From Sediminitomix flava (GTDB taxonomy: Bacteria; Bacteroidota; Bacteroidia; Cytophagales; Flammeovirgaceae), in the NCBI RefSeq assembly GCF_003149185.1, contig NZ_QGDO01000004.1, forward strand, positions 1 through 64,000: a DNA stretch of 64,000 nucleotides. Direction: 5' to 3'. Of the stretch, positions 7,976 through 18,369 are shown piece by piece. The notes under the pieces are model-generated. The model saw nothing but the letters and a program-made list of their open reading frames with translations. It was not told the DNA's origin and did not search any database. Position 1 is the first letter of the stretch. Each line of letters begins with the position of its first letter. Both the position numbers and the translations under genes were made by a program.

Positions 7976-9289
7976 ATGACGAACAACATTAGTTTTTCGA
8001 AAGAAGCTGAGAATATCATTGAGCTAATTCAAAATACAGATGAAAACTTATTTGTAACAGGGAAAGCAGGTACAGGTAAATCTACTCTACTAGAATATAT
8101 AGCAAAGCAAGATCATAGTATTATCGTATTAGCTCCTACAGGAATTGCAGCCATCAATGTAAAAGGAGAAACTATACATTCGTTTTTCAGACTTAAGCCA
8201 GGTTACGAACTTGACGAAGCAAAGCATGTGACCATCAATGACCGCATAAGAGCTAGATATACCAAAATTCATACGGTTATCATTGATGAAATCTCTATGG
8301 TAAGAGCTGATTTACTTGACGCCATTGACATCTTTCTTCAACGAACTAGAAGAAGCACAAAACCATTTGGTGGGGTTCGCATGATCTTCTTTGGTGATTT
8401 ATTCCAACTTCCACCTGTTCTACTTAATCAGCAGAAAGAAGAATTTTTAAGAAAATACAAGTCACCTTACTTCTTCTCTGCTCATACATTTATACAAAGA
8501 GACTTATTTTCTGAAGCTTTCAAACTCCGTAAATGTGAATTGAGAACAATTTACAGACAAAAAGACCCTGTCTTTACAAATCTACTGAATAGTGTTAGGG
8601 AAAATAGACTTGAAAATTCTCAACTTCAATTACTCAATCAGCAAGTACGAGTTAGTCCAACAACAGACAATCAATTCCAAATTAACTTGGTTTCTACAAA
8701 TGCCATTGCCAAGAGTATAAACTTAGATAATCTTAAACTGATCAAGTCGGAAGAGAAAACCTTTACGGCTAATCACACAGGAAATATCGAGAACTTACAA
8801 CCAAATGATCCTGAAGTCATTTTAAAAGTAGGAGCACAAGTCATGTTTCTAAATAATGACCCAAATAAAAGATGGGTGAATGGTACTGTAGGAAAAATCA
8901 CTGCTTTTGGAGAAGGAATTGATGAAGAAACCAATCAACCTTATCCTTATGTAGCGGTAGAATTAGAAGATGGTCATACTGTAAAAGCAGCTCCATTTAC
9001 ATGGGAAATTTCCAAATACAGTTTTAAAGCTGGTAATTTTGAGCGAGAACAGATCGGAACCTATACACAAATACCTCTAAAGCTAGCATGGGCAATTACG
9101 ATTCATAAAAGCCAAGGGAAAACTTTTAATAAGGTTAAGATAAACCTAGGAAGAGGTAGTTTCGCACACGGGCAAACCTATGTTGCTTTAAGTCGTTGTC
9201 GAACACTAGAAAATATAGCTCTCAGTCACCCAATAAAGCAATCAGATATTATTGTTGATCAAGACGTTCTTAACTTTATCAATTCATAA
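7976..9289 (+). CDS. PIF1/RecD-like superfamily 1 DNA helicase
   Basis: The 437-residue protein carries Walker A (GKAGTGKSTLL, about residue 30), Walker B (VIIDEISMVRADLLD), a GDLFQLPPV motif III, and C-terminal motifs AITIHKSQGKT and YVALSRC. This motif order and spacing match PIF1-family SF1B helicases, which unwind DNA 5' to 3' and act on replication blocks and G-quadruplexes in studied cases. It is shorter than eukaryotic PIF1, as is usual for the bacterial forms. It stands alone between two terminators. The exact cellular role is inferred. Confidence 0.9.
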   Translation: MTNNISFSKEAENIIELIQNTDENLFVTGKAGTGKSTLLEYIAKQDHSIIVLAPTGIAAINVKGETIHSFFRLKPGYELDEAKHVTINDRIRARYTKIHTVIIDEISMVRADLLDAIDIFLQRTRRSTKPFGGVRMIFFGDLFQLPPVLLNQQKEEFLRKYKSPYFFSAHTFIQRDLFSEAFKLRKCELRTIYRQKDPVFTNLLNSVRENRLENSQLQLLNQQVRVSPTTDNQFQINLVSTNAIAKSINLDNLKLIKSEEKTFTANHTGNIENLQPNDPEVILKVGAQVMFLNNDPNKRWVNGTVGKITAFGEGIDEETNQPYPYVAVELEDGHTVKAAPFTWEISKYSFKAGNFEREQIGTYTQIPLKLAWAITIHKSQGKTFNKVKINLGRGSFAHGQTYVALSRCRTLENIALSHPIKQSDIIVDQDVLNFINS

Positions 9290-9293
9290 AAAT

Positions 9294-9326
9294 AAAAACC
9301 TTCTAGTGTGAAACTAGGAGGTTTTT
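9294..9326 (+). terminator. Terminator after the helicase gene
   Basis: A 14-bp stem (9294-9307 with 9313-9326) has one G-T wobble and ends in TTTTT. It also lies just after the stop of the convergent DUF1573 gene and may serve both. Confidence 0.85.
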
Positions 9327-9347
9327 ATTTGCTCTGAGCTCAAAAAA

Positions 9348-9764
9348 TTACTCTCCATCTTTTTTAGGAGGTAATACATTTGCAAAAATCTTCAGTCGAT
9401 ACATCGATTCTGTCGCATTTGACATTACTGTAATAGTCTTATTCTGATAACCACTCTTTCCTCTAGAATTAAAAGTCACTTTAATATTTGCTTTCTCTCC
9501 TGGTTTAATAGCCTCTTTTGGCCACTCTGGAGCCGTACAACCACATGTCGTTTTCACATTTGACAAAAGTAAAGGTGCTGTACCTTGATTTTCGATCTCA
9601 AAAGTATGCGAAACCTTATCTCCTTGGTAGATATCACCAAAGTCATGAGTTGACGGCATTGCATAAATTTTCGGACCTTTTGAAGCTTCCTGCTCTTGTG
9701 CAAAAACCTGAGTAAATAGGCTTAAAGAGATAAAAATGGATAGGAATGTTATTATTTTTTTCAT
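9348..9764 (-). CDS. DUF1573 domain exported protein
   Basis: This 138-residue protein has a signal peptide (cleavage near QVFAQ) and one DUF1573 domain. The hallmark HDFGDIYQGDKVSHTFEI, the central KTTCGCTAPEW and the GKSGYQNKTITV segment are clear. DUF1573 is an Ig-like, MSP/ASH-related beta-sandwich, common in Bacteroidota secreted or periplasmic proteins. No enzymatic role is known to me. The gene is convergent with the helicase and divergent from the M14 peptidase gene. Confidence 0.9.
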   Translation of the reverse strand: MKKIITFLSIFISLSLFTQVFAQEQEASKGPKIYAMPSTHDFGDIYQGDKVSHTFEIENQGTAPLLLSNVKTTCGCTAPEWPKEAIKPGEKANIKVTFNSRGKSGYQNKTITVMSNATESMYRLKIFANVLPPKKDGE

Positions 9765-9939
9765 AGCTGAATATTACTTAAGTATTGATTCAAACTTCAA
9801 TTTACGAATTGAAAATAGATATTTTATAGAAAATAAGTGTTAGGAAGAATGAGAGATCCTTTGGTAGTTATCTGATGAAAGAAACAAAGATTCAAACAAG
9901 AATACCCAAGGATTCAGCCCAAATTCTAAATTGAATACC

Positions 9940-12411
9940 ATGAGGTATCCTACTATTTGTCTTCTTATTTTTCTACAACTCCTTGTCTTCTCTTCCAAGG
10001 CTCAAGAGGTCATTTCGCCCTCTGAATTTTTGGGATATCCTCTAGGGAGTCAATTTTCATTCCATCATCGTGTCATAGATTACTTCAATGAAGTTGCGAA
10101 TAACTCTACAAGAGTACAATTGGAATATTATGGGAAAAGCATTGAAGGAAGACCACTTGTTGCTGCGATTATTTCTTCAGAAGAGAATTTGAAGAACATT
10201 GATAAAATTCGAGCAAACCACTTAAAAACCAAGAAATCAAAATCGGATAACAGTCAAAATTCTGATCTGCCAATCGTTTGGCTAAACTACAACATACATG
10301 GCAATGAAGCTTCTTGTACTGAAACTGCCATGGAAGTACTTTACCATTTAGCCTCACTCAAAGCTCCCATACAAGATCATTGGCTAGATAACATGATCGT
10401 GATTATCGATCCTTGTGCCAATCCTGACGGGAGAGAAAGATATACCAATGGTTTTAAACAAAAGCTAGGTCAAACAGCCAATCCAAATGCAGATTCTTGG
10501 GAACATCAAGAAGAATGGCCTTCTGCCAGATTTAATCATTACCTCTTTGACTTGAACCGTGATTGGCTTTGGCAAACTCAAATAGAGTCTCAACAACGAA
10601 TAGCTTTATTCCAAAAGTGGCGTCCGCACGTACATGTTGACTTTCACGAAATGTACTACGAATCTCCTTATTTCTTTGGCCCTGCCGCAGAACCTATTCA
10701 TGAACAAGTTACTGGTTGGCAAAGGGAGTTTCATTATATAGTCAGTGAAAACAATCAGAGATATTTCGATAAAAACAATTGGGCATATTTTTCAGAAGAC
10801 TTATTTGACCTTCTATATCCAAGCTATGGCGATACATGGCCTCTATTCAATGGCAGTATTGGCTTTACGTATGAGCAAGGCGGACACGGAAAAGCAGGAT
10901 TGGTCATCAAGAAAAACAATGGAGAATTACTAACACTCAAACAACGTATTACACATCACTTTACCACAAGTATTGCAACTCTTGAAGTTGTAAGTCAACA
11001 AAAAGAAAAGCTATTAGAAGAATACACAGCATATTTTGAGCAAAAAAGTGAAGACGTTTACAAAAACTATATTCTCAAAACCAACGGTCAAGAAGACCAT
11101 GTCAAAGCACTTTTGAAGCTTCTTGATAAGCAAGAAATTGAATATCACTATGCGAGTGAGCAGAAAAAAATAAAAGGCTTCAGCTACGCATTTCAAGAAG
11201 ATTTCCCATATGATTTACAAAAGGGGGATGTTGTAGTTCCCGTAAAACAAACGTTAGGGAAATTGGTCACTGTCCTTTTTGAACCTCAGACAGTCCTCAC
11301 TGACTCGATGACCTATGACCTAACAGCTTGGGCGCTTCCTTTTGTTTATGGAATAGAAGCTTATGCTACCAAAGAAAATATTAAAACCAATTCGGATACT
11401 CCTTTTCATAAGGTAAAACCTTCTGATATAAAAGACAGTGAAGCTTATCTTTTACCATGGCAAAGTATAGAGGACGCTTCTTTCCTACAGGAATTATTCA
11501 AGTATCAGCTTAAAGTAAGGTACGTCGATCAAGCCTTTGTGACAAAGAATAATAGACGAGTTGATAATGGTACATTAATCTTTCTAAAAGAGGACAACCT
11601 ACAACAAGCAGATAAATTCTATTCCTTGCTTAAATATCATGCTGCAAAAAGAGGAAGACAACTAATTCATATCACTAAGAAAGATATGCCAAAGAAAAAA
11701 TTTCCTCTAGTACAAAAGCCCAATCCACTCATTATTATAAATGATAAAATCCAAGCTACTGCACTAGGCGAAGTTTGGCACTTCATGGAACAAACTCTCG
11801 GAGTTACTCCGACTATTATTCAAGAAAAACAATTGAGTATTCTCGATAGCCATAAATATAGTTGTATAATTCTGGTCAACGGACTGTACGATACTGCTAC
11901 CATAGAGAAATGCTTAAGGCTTATTCGTCAAGACGGAAAAAAAGTCATTGCCTTACAAAAAGCTATGCAACAATTTGCCGAAGTAAAGGAAACTGCACTG
12001 GCAAAATCGATCAGGGATGTTTCTTCTGAAAATAGCATTACCAAAGTTCAAGTGTTTTACCAAAACAGATCTTCGATCTCTGAAAATGTAGCAGGAAGTA
12101 TCTTTGCTGCACAAATTGATTCTGATCAACCTGTGGGTTACGGATACACTCGTCCTTTGTACTTACTCAAAAAATCTAATGACATCTATCCATTATTAAA
12201 TGGAGCAGACAATGTCGCATCTTTCGGAAATTACCCATACATGAGCGGGTTTGCAGGTCATCTATTCAAAGACCGTATTCGAAATACACTTAGCATTGGT
12301 TCAGAAAAACTCGGGAAAGGCAAGCTTATTTACTTTGTAGATTCTCCAATATTCAGAGCTTGTTGGTACGGAGGGATGCTCAGTTTTGCTAACGCAATCT
12401 ATTTTGAATAG
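9940..12411 (+). CDS. M14 family zinc carboxypeptidase
   Basis: An 823-residue exported protein (signal peptide ends near SSKAQ). The N-terminal M14 catalytic domain (about 25-340) shows the zinc ligands His and Glu in YNIHGNEAS, the substrate-binding Arg in FDLNRDWLW, the third zinc His in HVDFHEM, and a candidate catalytic Glu in FTYEQGGHG. The roughly 450-residue C-terminal extension is typical of long Bacteroidota M14 proteins and has no clear fold from sequence. I chose the ATG at 9940 over the in-frame TTG at 9931, since ATG directly precedes the signal peptide. Likely periplasmic or cell-surface peptide trimming. Confidence 0.9.
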   Translation: MRYPTICLLIFLQLLVFSSKAQEVISPSEFLGYPLGSQFSFHHRVIDYFNEVANNSTRVQLEYYGKSIEGRPLVAAIISSEENLKNIDKIRANHLKTKKSKSDNSQNSDLPIVWLNYNIHGNEASCTETAMEVLYHLASLKAPIQDHWLDNMIVIIDPCANPDGRERYTNGFKQKLGQTANPNADSWEHQEEWPSARFNHYLFDLNRDWLWQTQIESQQRIALFQKWRPHVHVDFHEMYYESPYFFGPAAEPIHEQVTGWQREFHYIVSENNQRYFDKNNWAYFSEDLFDLLYPSYGDTWPLFNGSIGFTYEQGGHGKAGLVIKKNNGELLTLKQRITHHFTTSIATLEVVSQQKEKLLEEYTAYFEQKSEDVYKNYILKTNGQEDHVKALLKLLDKQEIEYHYASEQKKIKGFSYAFQEDFPYDLQKGDVVVPVKQTLGKLVTVLFEPQTVLTDSMTYDLTAWALPFVYGIEAYATKENIKTNSDTPFHKVKPSDIKDSEAYLLPWQSIEDASFLQELFKYQLKVRYVDQAFVTKNNRRVDNGTLIFLKEDNLQQADKFYSLLKYHAAKRGRQLIHITKKDMPKKKFPLVQKPNPLIIINDKIQATALGEVWHFMEQTLGVTPTIIQEKQLSILDSHKYSCIILVNGLYDTATIEKCLRLIRQDGKKVIALQKAMQQFAEVKETALAKSIRDVSSENSITKVQVFYQNRSSISENVAGSIFAAQIDSDQPVGYGYTRPLYLLKKSNDIYPLLNGADNVASFGNYPYMSGFAGHLFKDRIRNTLSIGSEKLGKGKLIYFVDSPIFRACWYGGMLSFANAIYFE

Positions 12412-12466
12412 GCAAACCCTATCACTTACATAGAATATATTTTCTACGCTACTTAATCTATTATAT

Positions 12467-13195
12467 ATGAGTAATCATCACAACTTACCTTCTGATGACG
12501 CTTCAGATAAAAAAGAGAATAAACATAAAGACTGGAATCAGGTCAAGGGTTCTAACTCTTGGATGATATTCAAAGTCATGTCTGAATTTGTAGAAGGATT
12601 TGAAAAACTTACCAAAATAGGTCCTTGTGTTACTTTGTTTGGTTCGGCACGTACACCACAAGACCATCAGTATTATAAATTGGCAGAAGATATTGCTTAC
12701 AAACTCGTTTCACAGGGCTATGGTGTCATTACGGGTGGTGGACCTGGAATAATGGAAGCCGCAAACCGCGGAGCGAATAAAGGCAAAGGAACATCAGTAG
12801 GTTTAAATATTATGCTTCCTTTTGAACAAGGAGCCAATCAATATATAGATCAAGACAAACTGCTAACCTTTGATTTTTTCTTTGTCAGAAAAGTAATGTT
12901 CGTCAAATATGCTCAAGGATTTATCGTAATGCCTGGAGGTTTAGGTACCCTCGATGAACTTTTTGAGGCTTATACCCTCATTCAGACTAAAAAAATTGAC
13001 CGTTTCCCAATCGTGCTTGTTGGTTCATCTTTTTGGAAAGGGCTTATAGATTGGATAAAAGAAACACTTTTAGAAAAGGAAAAAAATATAAGTCCAGAAG
13101 ATTTGAACCTCATAAGTATAGTTGATACCGCAGATGAAGCGGTAAAAGTGATTGACGAATTCTATGCTAGATACCTACTATCTCCGAACTTCTAA
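12467..13195 (+). CDS. LOG family / TIGR00730 Rossmann-fold protein
   Basis: The 242-residue protein has the lysine-decarboxylase-like signature of the LOG family: GGGPGIMEAANRGA and MPGGLGTLDELFEA, with FGSARTP near the start of the domain. LOG enzymes cleave nucleoside monophosphates such as cytokinin riboside 5'-phosphate to the base and ribose 5-phosphate. In bacteria many remain uncharacterised nucleotide hydrolases. It follows the M14 gene by 55 bases and could be cotranscribed. It ends at a perfect bidirectional terminator. Confidence 0.88.
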   Translation: MSNHHNLPSDDASDKKENKHKDWNQVKGSNSWMIFKVMSEFVEGFEKLTKIGPCVTLFGSARTPQDHQYYKLAEDIAYKLVSQGYGVITGGGPGIMEAANRGANKGKGTSVGLNIMLPFEQGANQYIDQDKLLTFDFFFVRKVMFVKYAQGFIVMPGGLGTLDELFEAYTLIQTKKIDRFPIVLVGSSFWKGLIDWIKETLLEKEKNISPEDLNLISIVDTADEAVKVIDEFYARYLLSPNF

Positions 13196-13210
13196 TTGAC
13201 AACAACATAC

Positions 13211-13247
13211 AAAACGTAAAAATCAGTCATACTGATTTTTACGTTTT
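13211..13247. terminator. Bidirectional terminator between convergent genes
   Basis: A 17-bp perfect stem with a 3-base loop pairs AAAACGTAAAAATCAGT (13211-13227) with 13231-13247. Each arm supplies T residues in one direction, so it can serve the LOG gene and the convergent DUF427 gene. Confidence 0.88.
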
Positions 13248-13257
13248 GATAAAATAT

Positions 13258-13542
13258 TTATTCCTTCACGACCTCTACCCCTTTCCAAAAAGCTACATAG
13301 TTTTTAATATTCTTAGCCAACTCGCTTGGCTCTGGATAATACCAAGCTGCATCTTTATTTATTTTCCCATCTACCACCACATCAAAATAAGATGCTTGCC
13401 CCTTCCAAGGACAGGTAGAATGGGTCGAATTATCTTGAAAAAACTCTTTGTTCAAAGACTCAGGAGGGAAGTAGTGATTGTTCTCAATTATGATGGTTTT
13501 GTCACTTTCAGCTAATAATTTACTGTTCCAATACGCTTTCAT
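13258..13542 (-). CDS. DUF427 domain protein
   Basis: A 94-residue single-domain protein matching DUF427: ESDKTIIIENNHYFP, then STCPWKGQASYFDV and the terminal AWYYPEPSELAKNIKNYVAFW. The family is a small beta-barrel of unknown biochemical role. An overlapping 89-residue frame on the plus strand (13246-13515) was rejected because it has no family similarity. The gene is monocistronic. Confidence 0.9.
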   Translation of the reverse strand: MKAYWNSKLLAESDKTIIIENNHYFPPESLNKEFFQDNSTHSTCPWKGQASYFDVVVDGKINKDAAWYYPEPSELAKNIKNYVAFWKGVEVVKE

Positions 13543-13815
13543 TTGGAAATATTTTGTTTTTAAGATTTTTTAAACATATGTGTAAAATTTACACAACACC
13601 TTTTTAACTACCTAAAAACAAGCTTGTTATAAAAAAAGCTTACTAATATCGTTCAAAAGCGTGACGATAATATCCATTAAAGTTGACAAAGTTCATCTTT
13701 AAAAAATGAGACATTCCTTAACTAGTGCAAATAAATCATCCACTACTGGTGTTATGATGATTGATAGCATATAGATTCTATTAACACAACATCAAAAACT
13801 CTGTCTTTTAAAAAG

Positions 13816-16590
13816 ATGAACAAAAAGGAAAGTAAGACTACACTTGAGATCATTAAGGAAAAGGTTGGTAAACCTTATGACGACCTCACCTTCTTATTAA
13901 CTTGTTTAAAAGAAGTTTTAGAAGAAAATGGCGAAAAAGAGTTAGCTAACCAAGTGCCTTGGGTTAATGCTAATCCTTCATCTCAAGTTCTCGACGAACG
14001 TTTAATTCAATTATTCTCTTTGTGCTTCCAGTTACTGAACACTGTTGAAGAAAATGGCGAAGTACAAAACCGTAGAAAATCTGAATCCAAAAATGGATTG
14101 ACTACAGAAGGTCTATGGGGAGCAAGATTGAAAAATCTAAAAGACGCAGGCTATTCTGAAAAAGAAATTGCTGAACACTTAAAAAATATCACAATTGAGC
14201 CTGTTTTAACAGCTCACCCTACAGAGGCGAAGCGTACTACTGTCTTGGAGCATAATCGTAATATGTATCTGATGATGGTAAAACGTGAAAACCAAATGTA
14301 CAGCACGTACGAGCAAAATCAGATCAAAAAAGAGATCAAGACTATGCTTGATACCTTATGGCAAACAGGTGAAATCTTCATCGAAAAGCCAAAAGTATCT
14401 GATGAGCTTCGTAATATCCTTTACTACTTAACAAATATCTTCCCTACGGCTCTTCCGCTATTGGATATCCGTTTGGCTCAAGCTTGGGAAGATGCTGGTT
14501 TCGATAAAAAACTAATTGAAAAAGTTACAGACCGTCCTAAAATCTCATTTGGTGACTGGGTAGGTGGTGACCGCGATGGTAACCCATTTGTAACTGATAC
14601 AGTAACAAAACATACTCTTTCAGAGCTTAGATTGAACGCGATTATCCATATCCGTGAGTCTATGCTTGAGCTTATCAAACGTTTGAGTTATTCGAAAGAA
14701 TACACTGAAATGCCTAAGAAATTCATTGACCGTATCAATGAGATGCGTACAGAATTAGGTAGTCAAGCTGATAAAGCTCTTGAAAGAAACAGAGGTGAAG
14801 CTTACAGACAATTCTTAGGACTATGTCTTTTGAAACTTCCTATCAAGATTGATAACCACAATATCGAGCTTGCGGAGTCTGATACTTCATACTTCTACTC
14901 AAAAGATCTTTTGAACGACTTGAACTTGCTTCAAGATGTTCTTATCGAGAAAGGTGCTAGAAACGGAGCATTAGTTTATGTAAACAATACAATCCGTGTT
15001 GTTGATACTTTCGGTTTCCACCTTGCAAAACTTGATATTCGTCAAAACTCATCTTTCCACGACAAAGCAATCACTCAATTGATGAATGCTGCAGGTATCG
15101 AAGGTAACTTCGAGGAGTGGAACGAAGAGAAAAGACTTGTATTCTTGAACAACGAGCTTCAGTCTAACCGTCCATTCTCTTACAAAGGTGCTCCTCTTGA
15201 AAAAGAAGCGCAAACAGTAAAAGAGTGCTACGAAGTAATCGCTGATCAAGTAAACAAATACGGGTTGAACGGTATTGGTGCACTTATCGTAAGTATGACT
15301 CGTAGTGTATCTGACCTTCTTGCAGTATTCGTTCTTTGTAGAGAAGTTGGATTAACTGTTCAGACAGAAGAAGGACTTGTATGTAAATTACCAGTAGTTC
15401 CATTATTTGAAACTATCGAAGATTTACAACAATCTCCTCAGATCATGGAGAACTTCCTAGATCACCCACTTACTAAGCGTAGTCTTGAGTACCAACGTAA
15501 AGTGAACGAGTGGACCAAACCTCGTCAAATGATTATGGTTGGTTATTCTGACTCTAACAAAGATGGTGGTGTTATCGCGTCTCAATGGTCACTATTCCAC
15601 TCTCAAGACAGATTGTCTACCGTAGCCAAAAACAGAGGCTTACACATGACATTCTTCCATGGTAAGGGTGGTTCTATTAGCCGTGGTGCAGGACCAACTC
15701 ACATGTTCCTTGAGTCTCTTCCTCCATCATCTGTAAACGGTTATATGCGTTTGACAGAGCAAGGAGAAAGTATCGAGCAAAAATACTCGAACAAGATGAC
15801 TGCTTGTTACAACCTTGAGCTTCTTGCAGCTGGTTCTGCTGAGGTGACAATCAAAGGTGATAACGACAAAGAGAACATCTACCCTTATACGAAAACGTTC
15901 TCTTGGATGGCAGAAGAAAGTAAGAAAACTTACGTAGAACTTCTGAACCACCCTAACTTCATCAAGTACTTTGCTGAAGCAACTCCTATTGATGCAATTG
16001 AGTCAAGTAGAATTGGTTCAAGACCAGCTCGTCGTACTGGTAAACGTACACTAGGTGACTTGAGAGCTATTCCTTGGGTATTTAGCTGGAGTCAATCTCG
16101 TTGTAACCTTACATCTTGGTACGGTGTAGGTAGCACGCTAGAGAAATTGAAGAAAGAATTCCCATCAGAATTCAAAGCGATCAAAGATGGTGTGAAGAAA
16201 GATCCACTTTTGAAATATGTTTTCAATAACATCGACACTAGTTTGGAAGCTACAGATGAAGACATCATGAAAGCTTACTCTGAACTAGTAGAAGATGCTA
16301 AAGTGAAATCTTCAATCTTCAAATTGCTTTCTGCTGAGTTGAAGAAAACAAGAACAATGTTGAAAGAACTTCTTGTTGATTCATTCGAAGCTCGTAACCC
16401 TGAGTCTTTCTACACAAACAAGTTGAGAAAAGAGACTCTAGATCAAATTCACTACAAACAAATTGATTTGTTGAAGAAGTGGAGAGCTATGAAAGTGAAA
16501 GGAGATAGCCAAAAAGAGGAAGAGCAAATGCTATTCTATCTATTAGGTTCTATCAATGCGATTGCAACAGCACTTCGCACAACTGGTTGA
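13816..16590 (+). CDS. ppc: Phosphoenolpyruvate carboxylase
   Basis: This 924-residue enzyme carboxylates PEP with bicarbonate to oxaloacetate, replenishing the citric acid cycle. Family motifs are all present: catalytic His in VLTAHPTEAKRTT (about residue 138), GDWVGGDRDGNPFVT, MVGYSDSNKDGG, FFHGKGGSISRGAGP, and the FSWSQSRCNLTSWYG active-site stretch. The C-terminus is TTG; most family members end in NTG, and the essential terminal Gly is kept. The coding sequence is strongly codon-optimised. The gene is preceded by 273 bases without another gene and has its own terminator. Confidence 0.96.
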   Translation: MNKKESKTTLEIIKEKVGKPYDDLTFLLTCLKEVLEENGEKELANQVPWVNANPSSQVLDERLIQLFSLCFQLLNTVEENGEVQNRRKSESKNGLTTEGLWGARLKNLKDAGYSEKEIAEHLKNITIEPVLTAHPTEAKRTTVLEHNRNMYLMMVKRENQMYSTYEQNQIKKEIKTMLDTLWQTGEIFIEKPKVSDELRNILYYLTNIFPTALPLLDIRLAQAWEDAGFDKKLIEKVTDRPKISFGDWVGGDRDGNPFVTDTVTKHTLSELRLNAIIHIRESMLELIKRLSYSKEYTEMPKKFIDRINEMRTELGSQADKALERNRGEAYRQFLGLCLLKLPIKIDNHNIELAESDTSYFYSKDLLNDLNLLQDVLIEKGARNGALVYVNNTIRVVDTFGFHLAKLDIRQNSSFHDKAITQLMNAAGIEGNFEEWNEEKRLVFLNNELQSNRPFSYKGAPLEKEAQTVKECYEVIADQVNKYGLNGIGALIVSMTRSVSDLLAVFVLCREVGLTVQTEEGLVCKLPVVPLFETIEDLQQSPQIMENFLDHPLTKRSLEYQRKVNEWTKPRQMIMVGYSDSNKDGGVIASQWSLFHSQDRLSTVAKNRGLHMTFFHGKGGSISRGAGPTHMFLESLPPSSVNGYMRLTEQGESIEQKYSNKMTACYNLELLAAGSAEVTIKGDNDKENIYPYTKTFSWMAEESKKTYVELLNHPNFIKYFAEATPIDAIESSRIGSRPARRTGKRTLGDLRAIPWVFSWSQSRCNLTSWYGVGSTLEKLKKEFPSEFKAIKDGVKKDPLLKYVFNNIDTSLEATDEDIMKAYSELVEDAKVKSSIFKLLSAELKKTRTMLKELLVDSFEARNPESFYTNKLRKETLDQIHYKQIDLLKKWRAMKVKGDSQKEEEQMLFYLLGSINAIATALRTTG

Positions 16591-16614
16591 TACTTAACAA
16601 ATAAGTATAAATAT

Positions 16615-16646
16615 AAACCTAAGCCGCTTTGGCTTAGGTTTTTTTT
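16615..16646 (+). terminator. Terminator of ppc
   Basis: An 11-bp perfect stem pairs AAACCTAAGCC with GGCTTAGGTTT (16615-16625 with 16631-16641) around a GCTTT loop, with a run of eight T residues. Confidence 0.92.
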
Positions 16647-16703
16647 ATACTTAATTCTAATAATTTAGACTGTTAATATTATCATACTTTTTCTTTATTT
16701 AAT

Positions 16704-16711
16704 TATATTTG
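16704..16711 (+). promoter_or_regulatory. Putative -7 element before the second SpoIIE phosphatase
   Basis: TATATTTG matches TAnnTTTG, 80 bases before the ATG. No good -33 partner was found. Confidence 0.35.
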
Positions 16712-16791
16712 AGGGAAAACAAAGTGTACACATAGAGAGGGTATATACATTTTGTGACACTTACTACTTCATCATTTTTAGAAATCTCAAT

Positions 16792-18216
16792 ATGCCTAAT
16801 TCAAATAAGGTTCTACAAACGTATGACCTATCTAATCAGTTTGAATCTGATCAAGAACTAAAGAAAGCGGGCTTGCTAGATAACTCTCTTTTATCTTTAG
16901 GAGGGGCAAGTTCTCTGCACATTTTATTCTTTTACCTAACAAAAAACACTACTGGGGCAATTATCACGGCATCTTTTGCTGTAACGATGTTTTGCATTTT
17001 ACTTCTTTCGAAAAGAGGACTTATACCTTTTCGAATGCTTAAAACATTGTACCCACTACTTTTACACCTACTTGTAATGAGTATCATTGTCATTACGGGA
17101 GGACTGGCTTCACCTTTCATCATTTGGTACGGAATTGTCTTTAGTGTTTCCTATTTCTATGGCAGTCTCAGAAAAGGAGTAATGTGGGTAATTATTGGAC
17201 TTATACATATCTCTGCCATAGGGTTAATCGATTTCTTAGATGTATGGGAAATGAAAAACTATGGGCTAGCTCGTTATTACACAATCACGAATTACTACTC
17301 TGCTTTCCTTATGCTTTTATACCTAGGAAAAGCCTTTTATCAATACGAACAATGGCACATCAATAGTCAGCTAGAATTGACGGATTTAAATGATGAGGTT
17401 ATTGCCCAAAACGAAGAACTACAACAGCATAAGGAGGAAATTCAGACCCAAAATGAGCGCCTTGAAAAATCACAGACTACGCTAATTTCAAGTTTGAATT
17501 ATGGACGAAAAATTCAATCGACTTTACTGAACTTTCAGTTTAATTTAAAAAATAGTTTCGATGAGTCTTTTGTATTCCAACGCCCTAGAGATATTGTAAG
17601 TGGAGACTTTTACTGGTGTAAGGAAATTGACAATAAAGTAATCGTAGTAGTTGCTGACTGTACAGGACATGGTATTCCATCAGCATTCTTGACCATAATA
17701 GGTGCTACAAATCTCAACCAAACAGTAACGGGTTTTGGACTTACAGATCCTTCTAAGGTTTTAAAATCATTGGATAATATGATTATTCAAGATTTAAACC
17801 AAGACAGAGATGAAGGTATGGATATGGGTATTATAGTGCTTGACAAAACTAATGGCAATGTCACTTATAGTGGAGCAAACACTCCTCTTTACCTTATAAG
17901 AAACTCAGAAATTGAACAAATAAAAGGTACGAGAGCACCTCTTGGTGATACAAAAATTAAGGATAAGTCTTTTGAGAATATAAAAATCCAACTTCAGAAA
18001 GGAGATCAACTCTACCTTGCATCGGATGGATTCCAAGATCAATTTGGAGGCCCTAATGATCGAAAATATCTGAAAAAACGATTTAGAGAAATGCTATTAA
18101 AATATAGTGATCTTCCAATGAATCGTCAGAAAATGAAAATAGAACAAGAATTTACTCAGTGGAAAAATACTCAAAAACAAACTGACGATATTCTAGTTCT
18201 TGGTATTAAATATTAA
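16792..18216 (+). CDS. Membrane SpoIIE/PP2C-type serine phosphatase
   Basis: A 474-residue protein with six or so hydrophobic helices in about residues 35-190, a coiled coil at about 195-230 (NDEVIAQNEELQQHKEEI), and a SpoIIE phosphatase domain to the end. Motifs include SGDFYWCKEID, VVADCTGHGIPSAFLT, EGMDMGI, LASDGFQDQFGG and QTDDILVLGI. The architecture closely parallels the protein at 826, with the same TM-coil-phosphatase order, so the two are probably paralogues. The N-terminal membrane part probably senses a signal or anchors the protein; its ligand is unknown. Confidence 0.9.
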   Translation: MPNSNKVLQTYDLSNQFESDQELKKAGLLDNSLLSLGGASSLHILFFYLTKNTTGAIITASFAVTMFCILLLSKRGLIPFRMLKTLYPLLLHLLVMSIIVITGGLASPFIIWYGIVFSVSYFYGSLRKGVMWVIIGLIHISAIGLIDFLDVWEMKNYGLARYYTITNYYSAFLMLLYLGKAFYQYEQWHINSQLELTDLNDEVIAQNEELQQHKEEIQTQNERLEKSQTTLISSLNYGRKIQSTLLNFQFNLKNSFDESFVFQRPRDIVSGDFYWCKEIDNKVIVVVADCTGHGIPSAFLTIIGATNLNQTVTGFGLTDPSKVLKSLDNMIIQDLNQDRDEGMDMGIIVLDKTNGNVTYSGANTPLYLIRNSEIEQIKGTRAPLGDTKIKDKSFENIKIQLQKGDQLYLASDGFQDQFGGPNDRKYLKKRFREMLLKYSDLPMNRQKMKIEQEFTQWKNTQKQTDDILVLGIKY

Positions 18217-18369
18217 ATAGCTAACAACAGACTTACAGGGAGTTATAAAACACAAGAGTCTCTGACACTCACAATAAAATTTAATAATTCAAATATTTTT
18301 AAAATTTCATTGTCTATATAGCTCTACGAGTTGTCTATAAAGTAGGAGAAAGATAAATACAATAGTGTG

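Noticed and set aside
13246-13515. Plus-strand frame overlapping the DUF427 gene
   Set aside because: The minus-strand DUF427 product has clear family motifs, while this frame has no similarity and starts inside a terminator.
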